A DNA stretch of 64,000 bases from Saccharomycodes ludwigii. Taxonomy: Eukaryota; Ascomycota; Saccharomycetes; Saccharomycodales; Saccharomycodaceae. Below are positions 32,963-43,097 of the stretch, in pieces. A model generated the notes under the pieces. That model did no database searches. It saw nothing but the letters and a program-made list of their open reading frames with translations, and was not told the origin of the DNA. The stretch's first letter is position 1; the number at the start of each line of letters is the position of its first letter. The translations under genes were made by a program, and so were the position numbers. The stretch is from contig NC_060203.1 of the NCBI RefSeq assembly GCF_020623625.1, positions 682,001 through 746,000 on the forward strand, given 5' to 3'.

Positions 32963-34888
32963 ATGTTGTCTGCTCGTAGTAACGTTTTACGTCAAATTTC
33001 TCGTCGTTTCAATTCTAACAAGGTCCAAGGTGCGGTCATTGGTATCGACTTGGGTACCACAAACTCTGCTGTTGCTATCATGGAGGGTAAGGTTCCAAAG
33101 ATTATCGAAAATGCTGAAGGTTCCAGAACAACTCCATCTGTTGTTGCTTTTACCAAGGAGGGTGAAAGACTAGTTGGTATTCCAGCCAAGCGTCAAGCTG
33201 TTGTCAACCCAGAAAATACTTTGTTTGCCACCAAGCGTTTGATTGGTAGAAGATTCGATGACGCAGAAGTTCAAAGAGATATTAAACAAGTTCCATACAA
33301 GATTGTCAAGCACTCTAATGGTGATGCTTGGGTTGAAGCCAGAGGAAAAACTTATTCTCCAGCTCAAATTGGTGGGTTTGTCTTAAATAAAATGAAAGAG
33401 ACTGCTGAAAGTTATTTGGGTAAGCCAGTTAAGAATGCTGTTGTTACAGTTCCTGCTTATTTCAACGATTCTCAAAGACAAGCTACCAAGGATGCTGGTC
33501 AAATTGTTGGTTTAAACGTTTTGAGAGTTGTTAACGAACCAACCGCTGCTGCTTTGGCCTACGGTTTAGAAAAGACTGAGGCCAAAATTATTGCTGTTTT
33601 TGATTTGGGTGGTGGTACTTTTGATATTTCCATTTTGGATATCGACAATGGTGTTTTTGAAGTCAAGTCTACCAACGGTGATACCCATTTGGGTGGTGAG
33701 GATTTCGATATTACCTTGTTGAGAGATATTGTTGCAAAATTCAAGGATGAATCAGGTATTGATTTGGAAAATGACAGAATGGCTATCCAAAGAATCAGAG
33801 AGGCTGCTGAAAAAGCCAAGATTGAATTATCTTCTACTGTTTCCACTGAAATCAATTTGCCATTTATTACCGCTGATGCTTCAGGTCCAAAGCATATCAA
33901 CATGAAATTCTCCAGAGCTCAATTTGAAACCTTGACTGAACCATTAATTAAGAGAACTGTTGAGCCATGTAAGAAGGCTTTGAAGGATGCTGGTATCGCC
34001 ACTTCAGATGTCGGTGAAGTTATTCTGGTTGGTGGTATGTCTAGAATGCCAAAGGTTGTTGAAACTGTTAAGCAAATTTTTGGTAAGGAACCATCCAAGA
34101 GTGTTAATCCAGACGAAGCTGTTGCCATGGGTGCTGCTATCCAAGGTGCTGTTTTGGCCGGTGAAGTCACAGATGTCTTGTTATTGGATGTCACTCCATT
34201 ATCCTTGGGTATTGAAACTTTGGGTGGTGTTTTCACCAGATTGATTCCAAGAAACACTACCATTCCAAGTAAGAAATCTCAAATTTTCTCTACTGCAGCA
34301 TCTGGCCAAACTTCTGTTGAAATTAGAGTTTTCCAAGGTGAACGTGAATTGGTTAGAGACAACAAATTGATTGGTAACTTTACATTATCAGGGATCCCAC
34401 CTGCTCCAAAGGGTGTTCCACAAATTGAAGTCACTTTTGACATTGATGCTGATGGTATTATTAATGTTTCTGCTAGAGACAAAGCTAGTAATAAGGATGC
34501 TTCTATCACTGTTGCTGGTTCCTCTGGTTTGAGCGAATCTGAAATTGAACAGATGGTTAACGATGCCGAAAAATTCAAGAGCCAAGATGAGGCTAAAAAG
34601 AGTGCTATTGAAAATGCGAACAAAGCTGATCAATTATGTAACGATACCGAAGCTTCTTTGAAAGAATTTGAAGCTAAGGTTGATAAGGCTGAGGCCCAAA
34701 AGGTTAAGGATCAAATTACTGCCTTGAGGGAGTTTGTTGCCAGAGCTCAAGCTGGTGAAGAAGTTAAGGCTGAAGAATTGAAGACCAAGACTGAGGAATT
34801 ACAAAACGCCTCTATGAAGTTATTTGAACAAATCTACAAGAACAATCAAGGCGGTGAGGCTAAACCAAACCCAGAAGAGAAGAAATGA
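32963..34888 (+). CDS. SSC1: Mitochondrial Hsp70 (Ssc1)
   Basis: The 641-residue chaperone (S. cerevisiae 654) begins with an amphipathic, Arg-rich presequence of about 22 residues ([15 protein letters not shown]). The Hsp70 core follows: [11 protein letters not shown] near 27, [14 protein letters not shown] in the nucleotide-binding domain, the linker [18 protein letters not shown] and the substrate-binding domain. The lid ends in a charged tail without the cytosolic EEVD motif. Ssc1 powers protein import with Tim44 and folds matrix proteins. Codons are those of highly expressed genes. The single gene stands for SSC1 and its duplicate ECM10. It shares its promoter with TAH11. Confidence 0.97.
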   Translation: MLSARSNVLRQISRRFNSNKVQGAVIGIDLGTTNSAVAIMEGKVPKIIENAEGSRTTPSVVAFTKEGERLVGIPAKRQAVVNPENTLFATKRLIGRRFDDAEVQRDIKQVPYKIVKHSNGDAWVEARGKTYSPAQIGGFVLNKMKETAESYLGKPVKNAVVTVPAYFNDSQRQATKDAGQIVGLNVLRVVNEPTAAALAYGLEKTEAKIIAVFDLGGGTFDISILDIDNGVFEVKSTNGDTHLGGEDFDITLLRDIVAKFKDESGIDLENDRMAIQRIREAAEKAKIELSSTVSTEINLPFITADASGPKHINMKFSRAQFETLTEPLIKRTVEPCKKALKDAGIATSDVGEVILVGGMSRMPKVVETVKQIFGKEPSKSVNPDEAVAMGAAIQGAVLAGEVTDVLLLDVTPLSLGIETLGGVFTRLIPRNTTIPSKKSQIFSTAASGQTSVEIRVFQGERELVRDNKLIGNFTLSGIPPAPKGVPQIEVTFDIDADGIINVSARDKASNKDASITVAGSSGLSESEIEQMVNDAEKFKSQDEAKKSAIENANKADQLCNDTEASLKEFEAKVDKAEAQKVKDQITALREFVARAQAGEEVKAEELKTKTEELQNASMKLFEQIYKNNQGGEAKPNPEEKK

Positions 34889-36039
34889 TGGATGGGGAGA
34901 AGTGACTAGTGGAGATGAAGAATAGTTTTTTTTATTTATTTTTTTTTTTTTTTTTCATCATACATATAATATAGTTTTATACTGTAAATAGTAATACATT
35001 TATAATAAAGTAATATAGTTAATACTAGTATAGTAGTATAATTTTTAGAAATGAAAAAATTTTTTCAAGTTTTTTTCATTTATTTATTTATTTATTTATT
35101 TAATTTTTTTTTTAAGGTTAAAAACATAGTTTCACGTATAAAGTGATTTCTAAACAATATTATTAACAAATGTGTTGGGGCATACGCCCACCGTATGAAA
35201 TGCGAACTCGCTGCAAGACCATTTTGCAAGTGAGATAATAAAACAAATATTAATAATATCAGAAATACAATTACATACATAGCATCAAGCGTATGTCACG
35301 ATAAGAGTATTACATAGATTTTCAACCACAACCATATGGGACAATCGGGAATACCAATGATAATAATATAGGTATATTGTAGATCACGAGACATGTAGTG
35401 ATGAGGGAAACTGTAATTCGTCAACCACTAAATAGATAATAATATGGCTCAAAAAAAAAAAAAACAAACTGAAACGACCTCAAAGAAGAAAACAATATAT
35501 CAATGATAATAATTGATTAAGTTCGATCATTGAGAAAAACCAGAAATGTATGTAAAGGATTGATTTCCAACTTTTCACAAGGTATTATTTTTTCAGGTAA
35601 ATCATTATCCTTATATAACTGATAGTTTAGCTCATATAGAAAGGGAAAGAATAACGAAAACAATAAGGACAAACAGTCCAATTAAATGTATATCAAGAAT
35701 ATATCTACGTTTATATATATACGTATATGCTCGAACACCTCGAACACAAATTAGAACGTAAATCCTTGTAATAATGAATAAAGAATTTAATACACGGATT
35801 TCAGTATAACAAAGTAACGCTACGACTCCGGGTAACAACCCAGACAGCGAACTGTTTTAACAAAAAAAATAAAACCATCTTCGCAATGACAACAACAACA
35901 ACAAAGGAGTTTATATAACCGTAAAGTACACCAACACAAGGATAGGGAAACAACTTTGTCTATGAACTAAACAGGAAAGAAAAAAAATAAAGAGAAAAAA
36001 ATAAGTAAAAAAAGAATTAAAAAAGAAAAGGAGAGAAAT
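34889..36039. other. Intergenic region SSC1 / VPS55 with a structured GC island
   Basis: This 1.15 kb stretch lies between two co-directional genes. After T-tracts at 34920-34955 and (TTTA)n at about 35079-35103 there is a short GC-richer island (35170-35235) with two adjacent hairpins, listed separately. Another potential hairpin (GGGT-AACA-ACCC) is at 35830-35841. No tRNA internal promoter or open gene was recognised. Confidence 0.5.
35181..35234. other. Two adjacent hairpins, candidate structured element
   Basis: CATACG (35181-35186) pairs with CGTATG (35192-35197) across a CCCAC loop. CTCGCTGCAA (35207-35216) pairs with TTGCAAGTGAG (35224-35234) across a 7-base loop, with one bulge and one G-T pair. 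The segment is near 50% GC in a surrounding of about 25%. It lies about 290 bp after the SSC1 stop. It might be a small RNA, a 3' UTR element or the trace of an older gene; none is shown. Confidence 0.35.
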
Positions 36040-36537
36040 ATGAGCATAAGCATAAGTCCTTTAACTAAGATAATATCATTAAGTGCGATATTAGCATTAG
36101 GATTTCTACTGGTGATTTTAAGTTGCGCTTTGTATTCAAACTATTACCCCTTATTTGATATATCGTTATTTTTAATAGCACCACTACCTAAATTGATATT
36201 AAACAATGCAATTGGTGCCCATAACAACAACAGTGATTTCCTAAGTGGTACAAACGGCGGCGAAGGTGATGATAGCTTTTATTATAATACCAAATACTTC
36301 AATGGTGTTAGAGATACTGGTGATTTTTTGACTAGTTGGTTCTTGATTCTAGGTATTGGATTACCTGTCGTTTTTCACCATTGTAATATTATTAACAAAT
36401 GGAGTATGTTTATGTGTATTAGTGGTGGGTTGATAATTTACACTTCCATTGTTACATTTAGTATTTTCTTTAATAGCAAGAGAAGTGGAGATGGATGGGA
36501 TGACGACGATGAAGGTGGCTATGGATATGGTTATTGA
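36040..36537 (+). CDS. VPS55: Late endosome to vacuole trafficking protein Vps55
   Basis: The 165-residue protein has four hydrophobic segments at about 10-30, 37-56, 97-113 and 121-144. It carries family signatures: the NYYPLFDISLFLIAPLP block, 'TGDFLTSWFLILGIGLPVV' and an 'ISGGLIIY' segment near the end. Vps55 (140 residues in S. cerevisiae, related to mammalian OB-RGRP) forms a complex with Vps68 that moves cargo from endosome to vacuole. Here the loop between helices 2 and 3 is widened by an Asn/Gly/Asp-rich insertion, and the tail is Gly/Tyr-rich. The position next to SSC1 equals YJR044C. Confidence 0.93.
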   Translation: MSISISPLTKIISLSAILALGFLLVILSCALYSNYYPLFDISLFLIAPLPKLILNNAIGAHNNNSDFLSGTNGGEGDDSFYYNTKYFNGVRDTGDFLTSWFLILGIGLPVVFHHCNIINKWSMFMCISGGLIIYTSIVTFSIFFNSKRSGDGWDDDDEGGYGYGY

Positions 36538-36774
36538 GTATTGTCTTTTGAACTAATGGGCGATTTTTTTTAACAAACATTAACCCAACACTTACTATTA
36601 TTATTCAGCTACTCATCCACCATACTATATACTATTTTTATTTTTATTTTTATTTTTGTTTTTATCTTTATTTTTATTTTTCAAAAAGAAAAATATCAAT
36701 AAAAACACAAACACAAAGATCCATATCAAGAAAGAAAGGATATTTATTATATTATAGTATAAAGTGAATCACAA

Positions 36775-36800
36775 ATATATATATATATATATATATATAT
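36775..36800. repeat. (TA)n microsatellite
   Basis: About 13 TA units lie in the 275-bp spacer between the convergent VPS55 and BUD16 genes. A (TTTTTA)n stretch precedes it at 36635-36675. Such TA runs sit near most 3' ends in this window and may serve mRNA 3' processing. Confidence 0.8.
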
Positions 36801-36812
36801 CTTAACATGCTG

Positions 36813-37823
36813 TTATATAACATCTACGAAATAGTCTATTAGATTTTCTTTATTATCATAATGATCTTTTGATTCGATAATCTTCAGTTCCATTTCAGCC
36901 ATTATTTTGGCGTCACCGCCAATCTTAGCAGCACCCTCACCTCCCTGTTGATCTAGTAACGTTTTAATGTACTGTGATCTGTTTTCTATTGTGGTTTGCA
37001 ATACTTTTTGTATGACATTAAGCACGTAGTTAATACTCTTAATAAAATCTTTAACTAACATATCTGCAGTAGCATTTTGATACTTCAATTTCCACATTCG
37101 ATCAAGCAGGATTGCTGAAAACAAATCTCCAACTCCCGTAAAATATGAATTTATCTTAGGAACCTGGAATTTGTATAATTTACCATTATTATTCCTAATG
37201 CTAGCAATGCATGTTATTTTATTTTTATCATCTTCTTTATGATTATTATTATAGGTAGTGGTACTGGTTATTACAATGATTGGTACCTTTTGGTGTAGAG
37301 TTACAATTAATGATCTTAAGTCGTCTGTAGTATTTAACACTTTACCCTCCGTATTGGTTAATAATTGTAATTCGAACTGATTTGGCGTGATAATATCAAC
37401 ATATCCTGATAACACATATTTCTGGTATGTTGGAATTACATTAGGATCAACGTATATATGCCCATCATCACCCATGACAGGATCTAACAGCCACAAGGGA
37501 CGGATGGTGCTACTGTTAGACTTTGTATTTTTTTTATAATTCAAAATATTATCACATATTACTTCTACTGAATCCTTATTTGGTAAATACCCCGTTAAAA
37601 ATGAATTGTATTTAAAGTTTTGTAGGAGATGGTTTGTGATTTTTAACAATTCATCTACCGGTGTGATATCTCCGACAACTTTGCCATAACCTGTATGGTT
37701 ACTGAATTGAACTGTATTTAGGCAATCTACATCCCAGCCCAAACATTGTAAAGGGAATGCAGCAGCTTTGTTACCAACGTAACCATGAACAACATGGGAT
37801 TGAGTAGATAACAGTGTGGGCAT
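36813..37823 (-). CDS. BUD16: Pyridoxal kinase (Bud16)
   Basis: The 336-residue member of the ribokinase superfamily phosphorylates vitamin B6 vitamers to make PLP, which GLY1 in this window uses. STQSHVVHGYVGNKAA at residues 6-21 forms the substrate side. DPVMGD is at 114-119, and the anion hole with catalytic Asp233 is in TGVGDLFSA at 229-237. S. cerevisiae Bud16 is 312 residues. It was named for a budding phenotype and its loss raises genome instability through low PLP. An Asn/Lys-rich insertion at about 191-202 lengthens the protein. Confidence 0.95.
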   Translation of the reverse strand: MPTLLSTQSHVVHGYVGNKAAAFPLQCLGWDVDCLNTVQFSNHTGYGKVVGDITPVDELLKITNHLLQNFKYNSFLTGYLPNKDSVEVICDNILNYKKNTKSNSSTIRPLWLLDPVMGDDGHIYVDPNVIPTYQKYVLSGYVDIITPNQFELQLLTNTEGKVLNTTDDLRSLIVTLHQKVPIIVITSTTTYNNNHKEDDKNKITCIASIRNNNGKLYKFQVPKINSYFTGVGDLFSAILLDRMWKLKYQNATADMLVKDFIKSINYVLNVIQKVLQTTIENRSQYIKTLLDQQGGEGAAKIGGDAKIMAEMELKIIESKDHYDNKENLIDYFVDVI

Positions 37824-38193
37824 TATTATGGAGTTATTTTCTGAGTTTTTTTTTTTTTATTTTTATTTTTGTTTTTCTGTTTTTTATTTTAGTTTTTATT
37901 TTATATACAGTATATTTAAAGCGGCCAAGTAATGAACAAGAGTATATTAGGAACGATAAAATTTTCACATTTATTAATTTATATAAAAGTCTGAATAATT
38001 TTTCTATAAAATAAACAGTTACAGTAAAGCTTAAAAATATAATGAAAATCTATACAACAGTTGATACGCCTATTCGTCTTTTATTAGTCATTTAATTTTA
38101 ATTTTTTTTTTTATTCTTTTCCTTTTTGATTCGTATCTATTTTCTTTCGAGGTTCTAAAAAAAAATTCAAAAGTTTTTCTAAATTTTTATTAT

Positions 38194-38225
<32 letters not shown>

Positions 38226-38376
38226 CAGATAAGAACTTTTTTTTTTTTTTTTCCACTGCTTAAACAGCAAGCTCACTAAAACGAAGAGGGAATTTTATTC
38301 AGAAAAGAACGAAGCAATCAATAACGATGTAAATACAAAATATTAAAATACTGACGAAAAAAAAAAATGGAATGAA

Positions 38377-38407
<31 letters not shown>

Positions 38408-38482
38408 GCTTTTAAAAAAAAATCATGAATAAAAATTATCGATATTTTACAATTAATTACATTCAATTACTTAACAACTATA
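37824..38482. other. Intergenic region BUD16 / UTR1
   Basis: This 0.66 kb spacer holds the BUD16 promoter and the UTR1 3' flank. It contains T-runs (38199-38225, 38239-38252) and (AAAT)n near 38376-38405. No gene or specific site was recognised. Confidence 0.6.
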
Positions 38483-40540
38483 TTAAAGCTCAAAATTTAT
38501 TTTACTACCGTCCCCACCAACCGAATTGTCTTTTCTGGTCTTGATCGTTTTAATTTTACTTCTCTTCTCATGCGTTATCTTCTCAACCACATCTATATCA
38601 TCGTAGCTATGTCTATACTCATTATCAATATCACTGTCCGTATCATTCTTATTGAGAGTAACACTTTCATCATTTGTTTCAACAATAGCACAGCCATCGT
38701 CTGCATCCGTTCCTTTGCCTATTATAAAATCTGGTGATGATGATAAAGATGACGATGTTGAATCGGAAGAAGTCGAATCTGACCTACTTAGTAAATGCTC
38801 ATTCTTATTTCCGTCTTTACTTGTTATTTTTTTATTCTCAACGTGTAACAAATCACACGAAGAAGCCCTGTTTTCACTATCAGTACATAACTTTTTTGCC
38901 ATCTCCAACTTCTTTTGCTTTTCATATCTATATTTATTCTTATCACTTAGCATGTTACTAAATGATTTTTGCTGTTCCCTAACATTCCAGTTCAAAGTTC
39001 TACTTATGGAATCAATGAAATCCGTATTTTTTGATTCGATAGTGGGGAAACTGTGAGGAGAAGCGCTGATTATCACATAGTCACCATTTTGTAACTCTAC
39101 CCTATTTTTACCATCAAATGCAGCCCATGCAGTAGATCTAGAATCGTATGGAACTTTCACCTTTAAAACCATACTATCAGGTAGAATAATGGGTCTAAAA
39201 CTTAGAGTGTGCGGACAGATTGGTGTAACAGCAATAGCATTGACACTGGGGTAAACTAATGAGCCACCAGCACTCAAAGAATATGCAGTAGATCCGGTCG
39301 GTGTTGCTATTATCAAACCATCAGCCTGTGCAACGGTTAATAATGATTTATCCCCATACAATTCCAAATTAGAAATGAATGGGCTTGGCCCCCTATCAAT
39401 GGTTAGTTCATTCAAAACTTGCCGTTCAAAGTCCTTATAATGATGACCATCACCGTTCTTTCTGTAAACTGTACATGATAACCTCATTCTTAATTTTGTT
39501 TTAATTTTGCGTCCCCTATCTAGGACCCTATGTACAGTTTTTCTGTAATTTTCAAACTTAAAATTGGTTAAAAATCCTAAAGATCCTAAGGCAAACGACA
39601 TTACTGGTGGAACATTCTTTTGAAACAAACTAGAAACATATAAAACAGTTCCATCACCACCCAAGGTGATCACCAGATCATATAAATCTTCGCCCTGATC
39701 CTCGGTCTCGTTACTGTTACTTCGACTCAACTCGTATCTGTTCCAATACTTTAGGTTATTTTTTGCACTACGACAGCTATTATTGGTATTACCACTACTG
39801 CCACTGCTCGAATTATTATTTATGTTATCAACGTTGGAAATACATTCCTTTTCAATCTCCTTTAAATCAAACTTAGGATTGTTTGCAAATAAGACATCTT
39901 CAACGTAAATTATAATGTGTGGATAATGTTTTAGTATGTATTCTACTAAATCCCTAGTTAAATAAATCAAAGAATCATCATAATGTTTGGTGACAATCAA
40001 CAAATGTTCTACATTGATTATAAATTTCGTGTTGGAAATCCCTTTACTTAATAACCTTACACCGTGAGCTGTTTCTGCTAGTTGAGCATGTGACTTGGCT
40101 CTTTTATGACAACATTTTAACAAGTTATCGTTACAATCAGTTTCATTATTATTAGTAATAATATTATTATTCTTAGCACTGCTATTACCGTCATTACTAC
40201 TAATAATATTGTTATTATTATTATTATTATTATTGTTTTTGTTGTTTTTGTTGCCAACCATCATAGAGTCAGCAAAAAATGATGCAGCAGCACCACCACC
40301 ATTTATGGAATTACGGTTGTATAGCAAGTTACGATGTGATACAGTGTTAGATTTTTCTTTACACTCGGCAATATTAGATATTGAAGAAGAGGATAATCTT
40401 TTAATCATTTCTTGCGCACATATAATTGAATTACTAGTATTTAATATAATATCGTCATTATTTTCATCGCAGTCTTCTTCTTCCCTCCTATTACTGTTTT
40501 CAAGATAGACACCTCCATCCATCTTAGCTGTTCCTTTCAT
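38483..40540 (-). CDS. UTR1: ATP-NADH/NAD kinase (Utr1/Yef1)
   Basis: The 685-residue enzyme makes NADP(H) from NAD(H) and ATP. The diagnostic GGDGT motif is near residue 292 (VITLGGDGTVLYVSSL), 'NELTIDRGPSPF' follows, and the glycine-rich 'ATPTGSTAYSLSAGGS' completes the active site. The catalytic core corresponds to about 170-510. It is longer than S. cerevisiae Utr1 (530) because of an Asn-rich N-terminus (a poly-Asn run from an ATT repeat at about 40209-40240) and a long acidic, Ser-rich C-terminal tail. Both are probably disordered. One gene replaces the UTR1/YEF1 pair. It is divergent from POL32. Confidence 0.96.
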   Translation of the reverse strand: MKGTAKMDGGVYLENSNRREEEDCDENNDDIILNTSNSIICAQEMIKRLSSSSISNIAECKEKSNTVSHRNLLYNRNSINGGGAAASFFADSMMVGNKNNKNNNNNNNNNNIISSNDGNSSAKNNNIITNNNETDCNDNLLKCCHKRAKSHAQLAETAHGVRLLSKGISNTKFIINVEHLLIVTKHYDDSLIYLTRDLVEYILKHYPHIIIYVEDVLFANNPKFDLKEIEKECISNVDNINNNSSSGSSGNTNNSCRSAKNNLKYWNRYELSRSNSNETEDQGEDLYDLVITLGGDGTVLYVSSLFQKNVPPVMSFALGSLGFLTNFKFENYRKTVHRVLDRGRKIKTKLRMRLSCTVYRKNGDGHHYKDFERQVLNELTIDRGPSPFISNLELYGDKSLLTVAQADGLIIATPTGSTAYSLSAGGSLVYPSVNAIAVTPICPHTLSFRPIILPDSMVLKVKVPYDSRSTAWAAFDGKNRVELQNGDYVIISASPHSFPTIESKNTDFIDSISRTLNWNVREQQKSFSNMLSDKNKYRYEKQKKLEMAKKLCTDSENRASSCDLLHVENKKITSKDGNKNEHLLSRSDSTSSDSTSSSLSSSPDFIIGKGTDADDGCAIVETNDESVTLNKNDTDSDIDNEYRHSYDDIDVVEKITHEKRSKIKTIKTRKDNSVGGDGSKINFEL

Positions 40541-40610
40541 TCTTAATTACCCTTTAAGATATTTCTGCGATGGTTCTAGAACATGATAGTATACATACGT
40601 TGTAAAACAG

Positions 40611-40641
<31 letters not shown>

Positions 40642-41089
40642 AAAAAAAAAGAAAAAGAAAAAGAAAAGGGATCTTGTGTGGTAAAATATATATATATATA
40701 TATATATATATTATCAATCAGTAGTTTTCAATTCAATTTTTTATTTTATTTTCCAAAATAACCAACAAACAAAAAAAGGGGGGTGATTATAAATGAACGA
40801 GCCGAAGGGGCCGGAAGCGGACCAGGAAAGTTTTGTAATTTGGAATCAAACAAAAAAACAAAAAAAAAATTTGGGTCAATCCCGAAAAAAGTTGAGTCAA
40901 TACCGAAAATCATCGGAAAATAGCTGAAAAAAAAAAAACTCGGTCAAGCACGTGAGAACAAAAAAATGACAATGGAAATACTGATCAAACTTGAAGTAAG
41001 TTTGGTCCCATCTTTCTTCTTTTGTATTACATAATTAAAAAAAAGAAAAGAAAAAAAAAAAAAAAAAAAAAACACGAAATGCTAACATT
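40541..41089. other. Divergent promoter UTR1 / POL32
   Basis: This 0.55 kb region contains an A-rich run (40611-40668), (TA)n at about 40688-40711, a CACGTG box at 40949-40954 suited to Cbf1 or Pho4, and the repeated 14-mers described separately. An A-run (41052-41072) precedes the POL32 start. Confidence 0.6.
40875..40909. promoter_or_regulatory. Tandem GTCAAT(C/A)CCGAAAA elements with a Gcn4-type core
   Basis: GTCAATCCCGAAAA (40875-40888) and GTCAATACCGAAAA (40896-40909) are repeated exactly 21 bp apart, two helical turns, with an inverted CGGAAAA partner at 40914-40920. The second copy overlaps TGAGTCA (40893-40899), the consensus of Gcn4/AP-1 type factors. The regular phasing suggests a functional site in the UTR1/POL32 promoter. 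Confidence 0.45.
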
Positions 41090-42481
41090 ATGAGTAATAC
41101 AAAGCCAAGCACCAACAGTGATATAATGATGACAATAGACAAATATATTTATGATACCTTAATATCAAGTACCAGTAGTACAAAAACTACAATTAATATA
41201 CATGATATAAGCGAACAATTTATTATAACACCAAATAAGGCTAAATTAGAATTGTACAAATATTATCTCAATACCACCACCATTAATAACAATAATCATG
41301 GATTAACCTTTAATATTATGAAAGTTTTCACTACTAATACCAACAATGGGATTAATACTAATAACAACTATCATTTCCAATTGGTCGACGAGGGTAGTGT
41401 ACTCGCTGATGAAGACCCATTAAATTGTAAAGATATAGTTGATGTATTTATATATTCTGTGGAGAAAAAAGGTGACGTTTCTGCCAAGAGTGTAAGAAAC
41501 ATGGGTTCTTTGGAAACAGTTAGTGATCTATATACAAATGTTTTACAAATCAAACATGATTTAATGCTATCCAAAGAGGAAAATGAAAGCAAAGAAAAAA
41601 TAGACAAAGACACTAAAAACTCAACCTTTGTACCCAATCCGGATGTTAGTTCTGAGGCTATTGGTACGGGAAACTCTACAACTACTGATGTCGTTGATTC
41701 CACGCCTACCGTTGCTAAGACTACAGCCAAAAAATCTAGGTTTATGGGTTTAAGATCCATTGAGATATTAGAAAGAAGAAGAAAAGAACAAAAATTAAAA
41801 GAGGAAGAAAGATTAATTAAAGTGAATGAAAAAAGGAACAAAGAACGGAAGAATATAAGTGACAAAGGCAACCAAAATGATGATGATGATGATGATGATT
41901 CTTTTAAAAAAAAGGAGGAACTGGCAAAGTTACAGAATTTATTTGATGATGAGGAAGATAAGGACAATGAAATGAGAGAAAATGCCAAGGAGGAAGAAGA
42001 AGAATGTACAGGCGACAAAACGGGCAAGAAAAATAATGGTATAAATGGCAAAGAGTTGAAAAAAGAGGAAAATATACTCACCACTGATAACAATACTAAC
42101 AAGATGCCATTGGATGAGCTGGAAATGTTATTAGATACAACAAATGACGACAATTCTTTAATAGAATTGAAACAAACAGAAGATTTGCCCGATAAAAATA
42201 ATAATATTAATAACACTTATGTAGATGAAGAGGGTTATATAGTTACTAAAAGATCAAAAACCACACCTTTGTCTACTAGTGGTGGTAAAAATACTGAAAG
42301 TAATAGACCTATAAAACGAAGGTCAGTCACACAGCCCACTAGAAATACCAATGTTGATGAAGTGGATACTACAACTGTTCAGAAGAACAAGAAGAGGAAG
42401 AAGGAAAAGAATAGCAGTAACAATGGTAATAATATCATGAGTTTTTTTGGGAAAAGAAAACAAAATACTGTTAAGAAATAA
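41090..42481 (+). CDS. POL32: DNA polymerase delta subunit Pol32
   Basis: The 463-residue protein has a conserved N-terminal part of about 130 residues (binding to the Pol31 subunit) and a long charged, disordered region rich in Lys, Glu, Asp and Asn. It ends in a PCNA-interaction segment with the hydrophobic part I-M-S-F-F followed by basic residues. S. cerevisiae Pol32 (350 residues) ends similarly with QGTLESFF. Here the usual Gln is replaced by Gly. Pol32 gives polymerase delta its processivity and is needed for break-induced replication and translesion synthesis. The identity rests on this tail, the architecture and the position beside NUP85 and VPS55 as in YJR043C. Confidence 0.85.
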   Translation: MSNTKPSTNSDIMMTIDKYIYDTLISSTSSTKTTINIHDISEQFIITPNKAKLELYKYYLNTTTINNNNHGLTFNIMKVFTTNTNNGINTNNNYHFQLVDEGSVLADEDPLNCKDIVDVFIYSVEKKGDVSAKSVRNMGSLETVSDLYTNVLQIKHDLMLSKEENESKEKIDKDTKNSTFVPNPDVSSEAIGTGNSTTTDVVDSTPTVAKTTAKKSRFMGLRSIEILERRRKEQKLKEEERLIKVNEKRNKERKNISDKGNQNDDDDDDDSFKKKEELAKLQNLFDDEEDKDNEMRENAKEEEEECTGDKTGKKNNGINGKELKKEENILTTDNNTNKMPLDELEMLLDTTNDDNSLIELKQTEDLPDKNNNINNTYVDEEGYIVTKRSKTTPLSTSGGKNTESNRPIKRRSVTQPTRNTNVDEVDTTTVQKNKKRKKEKNSSNNGNNIMSFFGKRKQNTVKK

Positions 42482-42881
42482 GCTTTATTTGTGTGTGTGT
42501 GATTTTCTTAAAAAATATATGTATATACCGTATATAATGATGTACAATGTGAATACATTTACCCGGATATTATTTGAAGATTTGGATGTATGGGTGTAAA
42601 ATCAGTTTCAAAAAAAAATAAAAAAAAAAAATAAAATAAAAAAAAAAATAAATAAATTTGTACAGTAATTATTTTTCTATTGGTGAGAAAACGACGTAGA
42701 ACACGAAGTAGAACGCACTTTTTCACAGAAGGGAAATCGCTTTATTTTTATTTTCTTTTTTTTCCACTTTTTTCTTTCCCCTCCGAAAAAGGAGAGTGAA
42801 ATAAAAATGACACAGAACAGCACGTACAACTAACTATTTTAAATTTAAATTTGGCTGCAAAAAAGAAAAAAATTTTTTTGC

Positions 42882-42917
<36 letters not shown>

Positions 42918-43097
42918 GATTATTTTTTTTAATTTTCTTTTTTCTTTAAACAGTTATAAACTCAAAGCAACTTTCTTTTTCTTTTTGTTTAATACACTAC
43001 ACAAAAATATAGGAAAAAAGAGAGAAAGAAAAAAAAAAAAAGAAAAAAAGAAAAGCTTACAAAGAAAGCAAAAATATAATAAAATATAACGATAATA
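42482..43097. other. Intergenic region POL32 / VMA3
   Basis: This 0.6 kb region contains A-rich sequence at 42609-42655, T31 at 42886-42916 and a CTTTTT-rich leader that ends in the purine-rich sequence before the VMA3 mini-exon. No specific site or RNA gene was identified. Confidence 0.6.

Noticed and set aside
35398-35472. C/D-box snoRNA (GTGATGA to CTGA, about 75 nt) downstream of SSC1
   Set aside because: The region before the D box is a run of A and cannot be a guide, and the flanks do not pair.
35731-35760. Possible tRNA B box (TGTTCGAG repeats on the minus strand)
   Set aside because: The sequence does not fit GGTTCGANTCC, and no A box or cloverleaf can be drawn around it. No tRNA gene was found in the window.
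41371-42216. 281-codon Ser/Leu-rich frame antisense to POL32
   Set aside because: It mirrors the Lys/Glu/Asp-rich codons of POL32 on the other strand and has no independent support.
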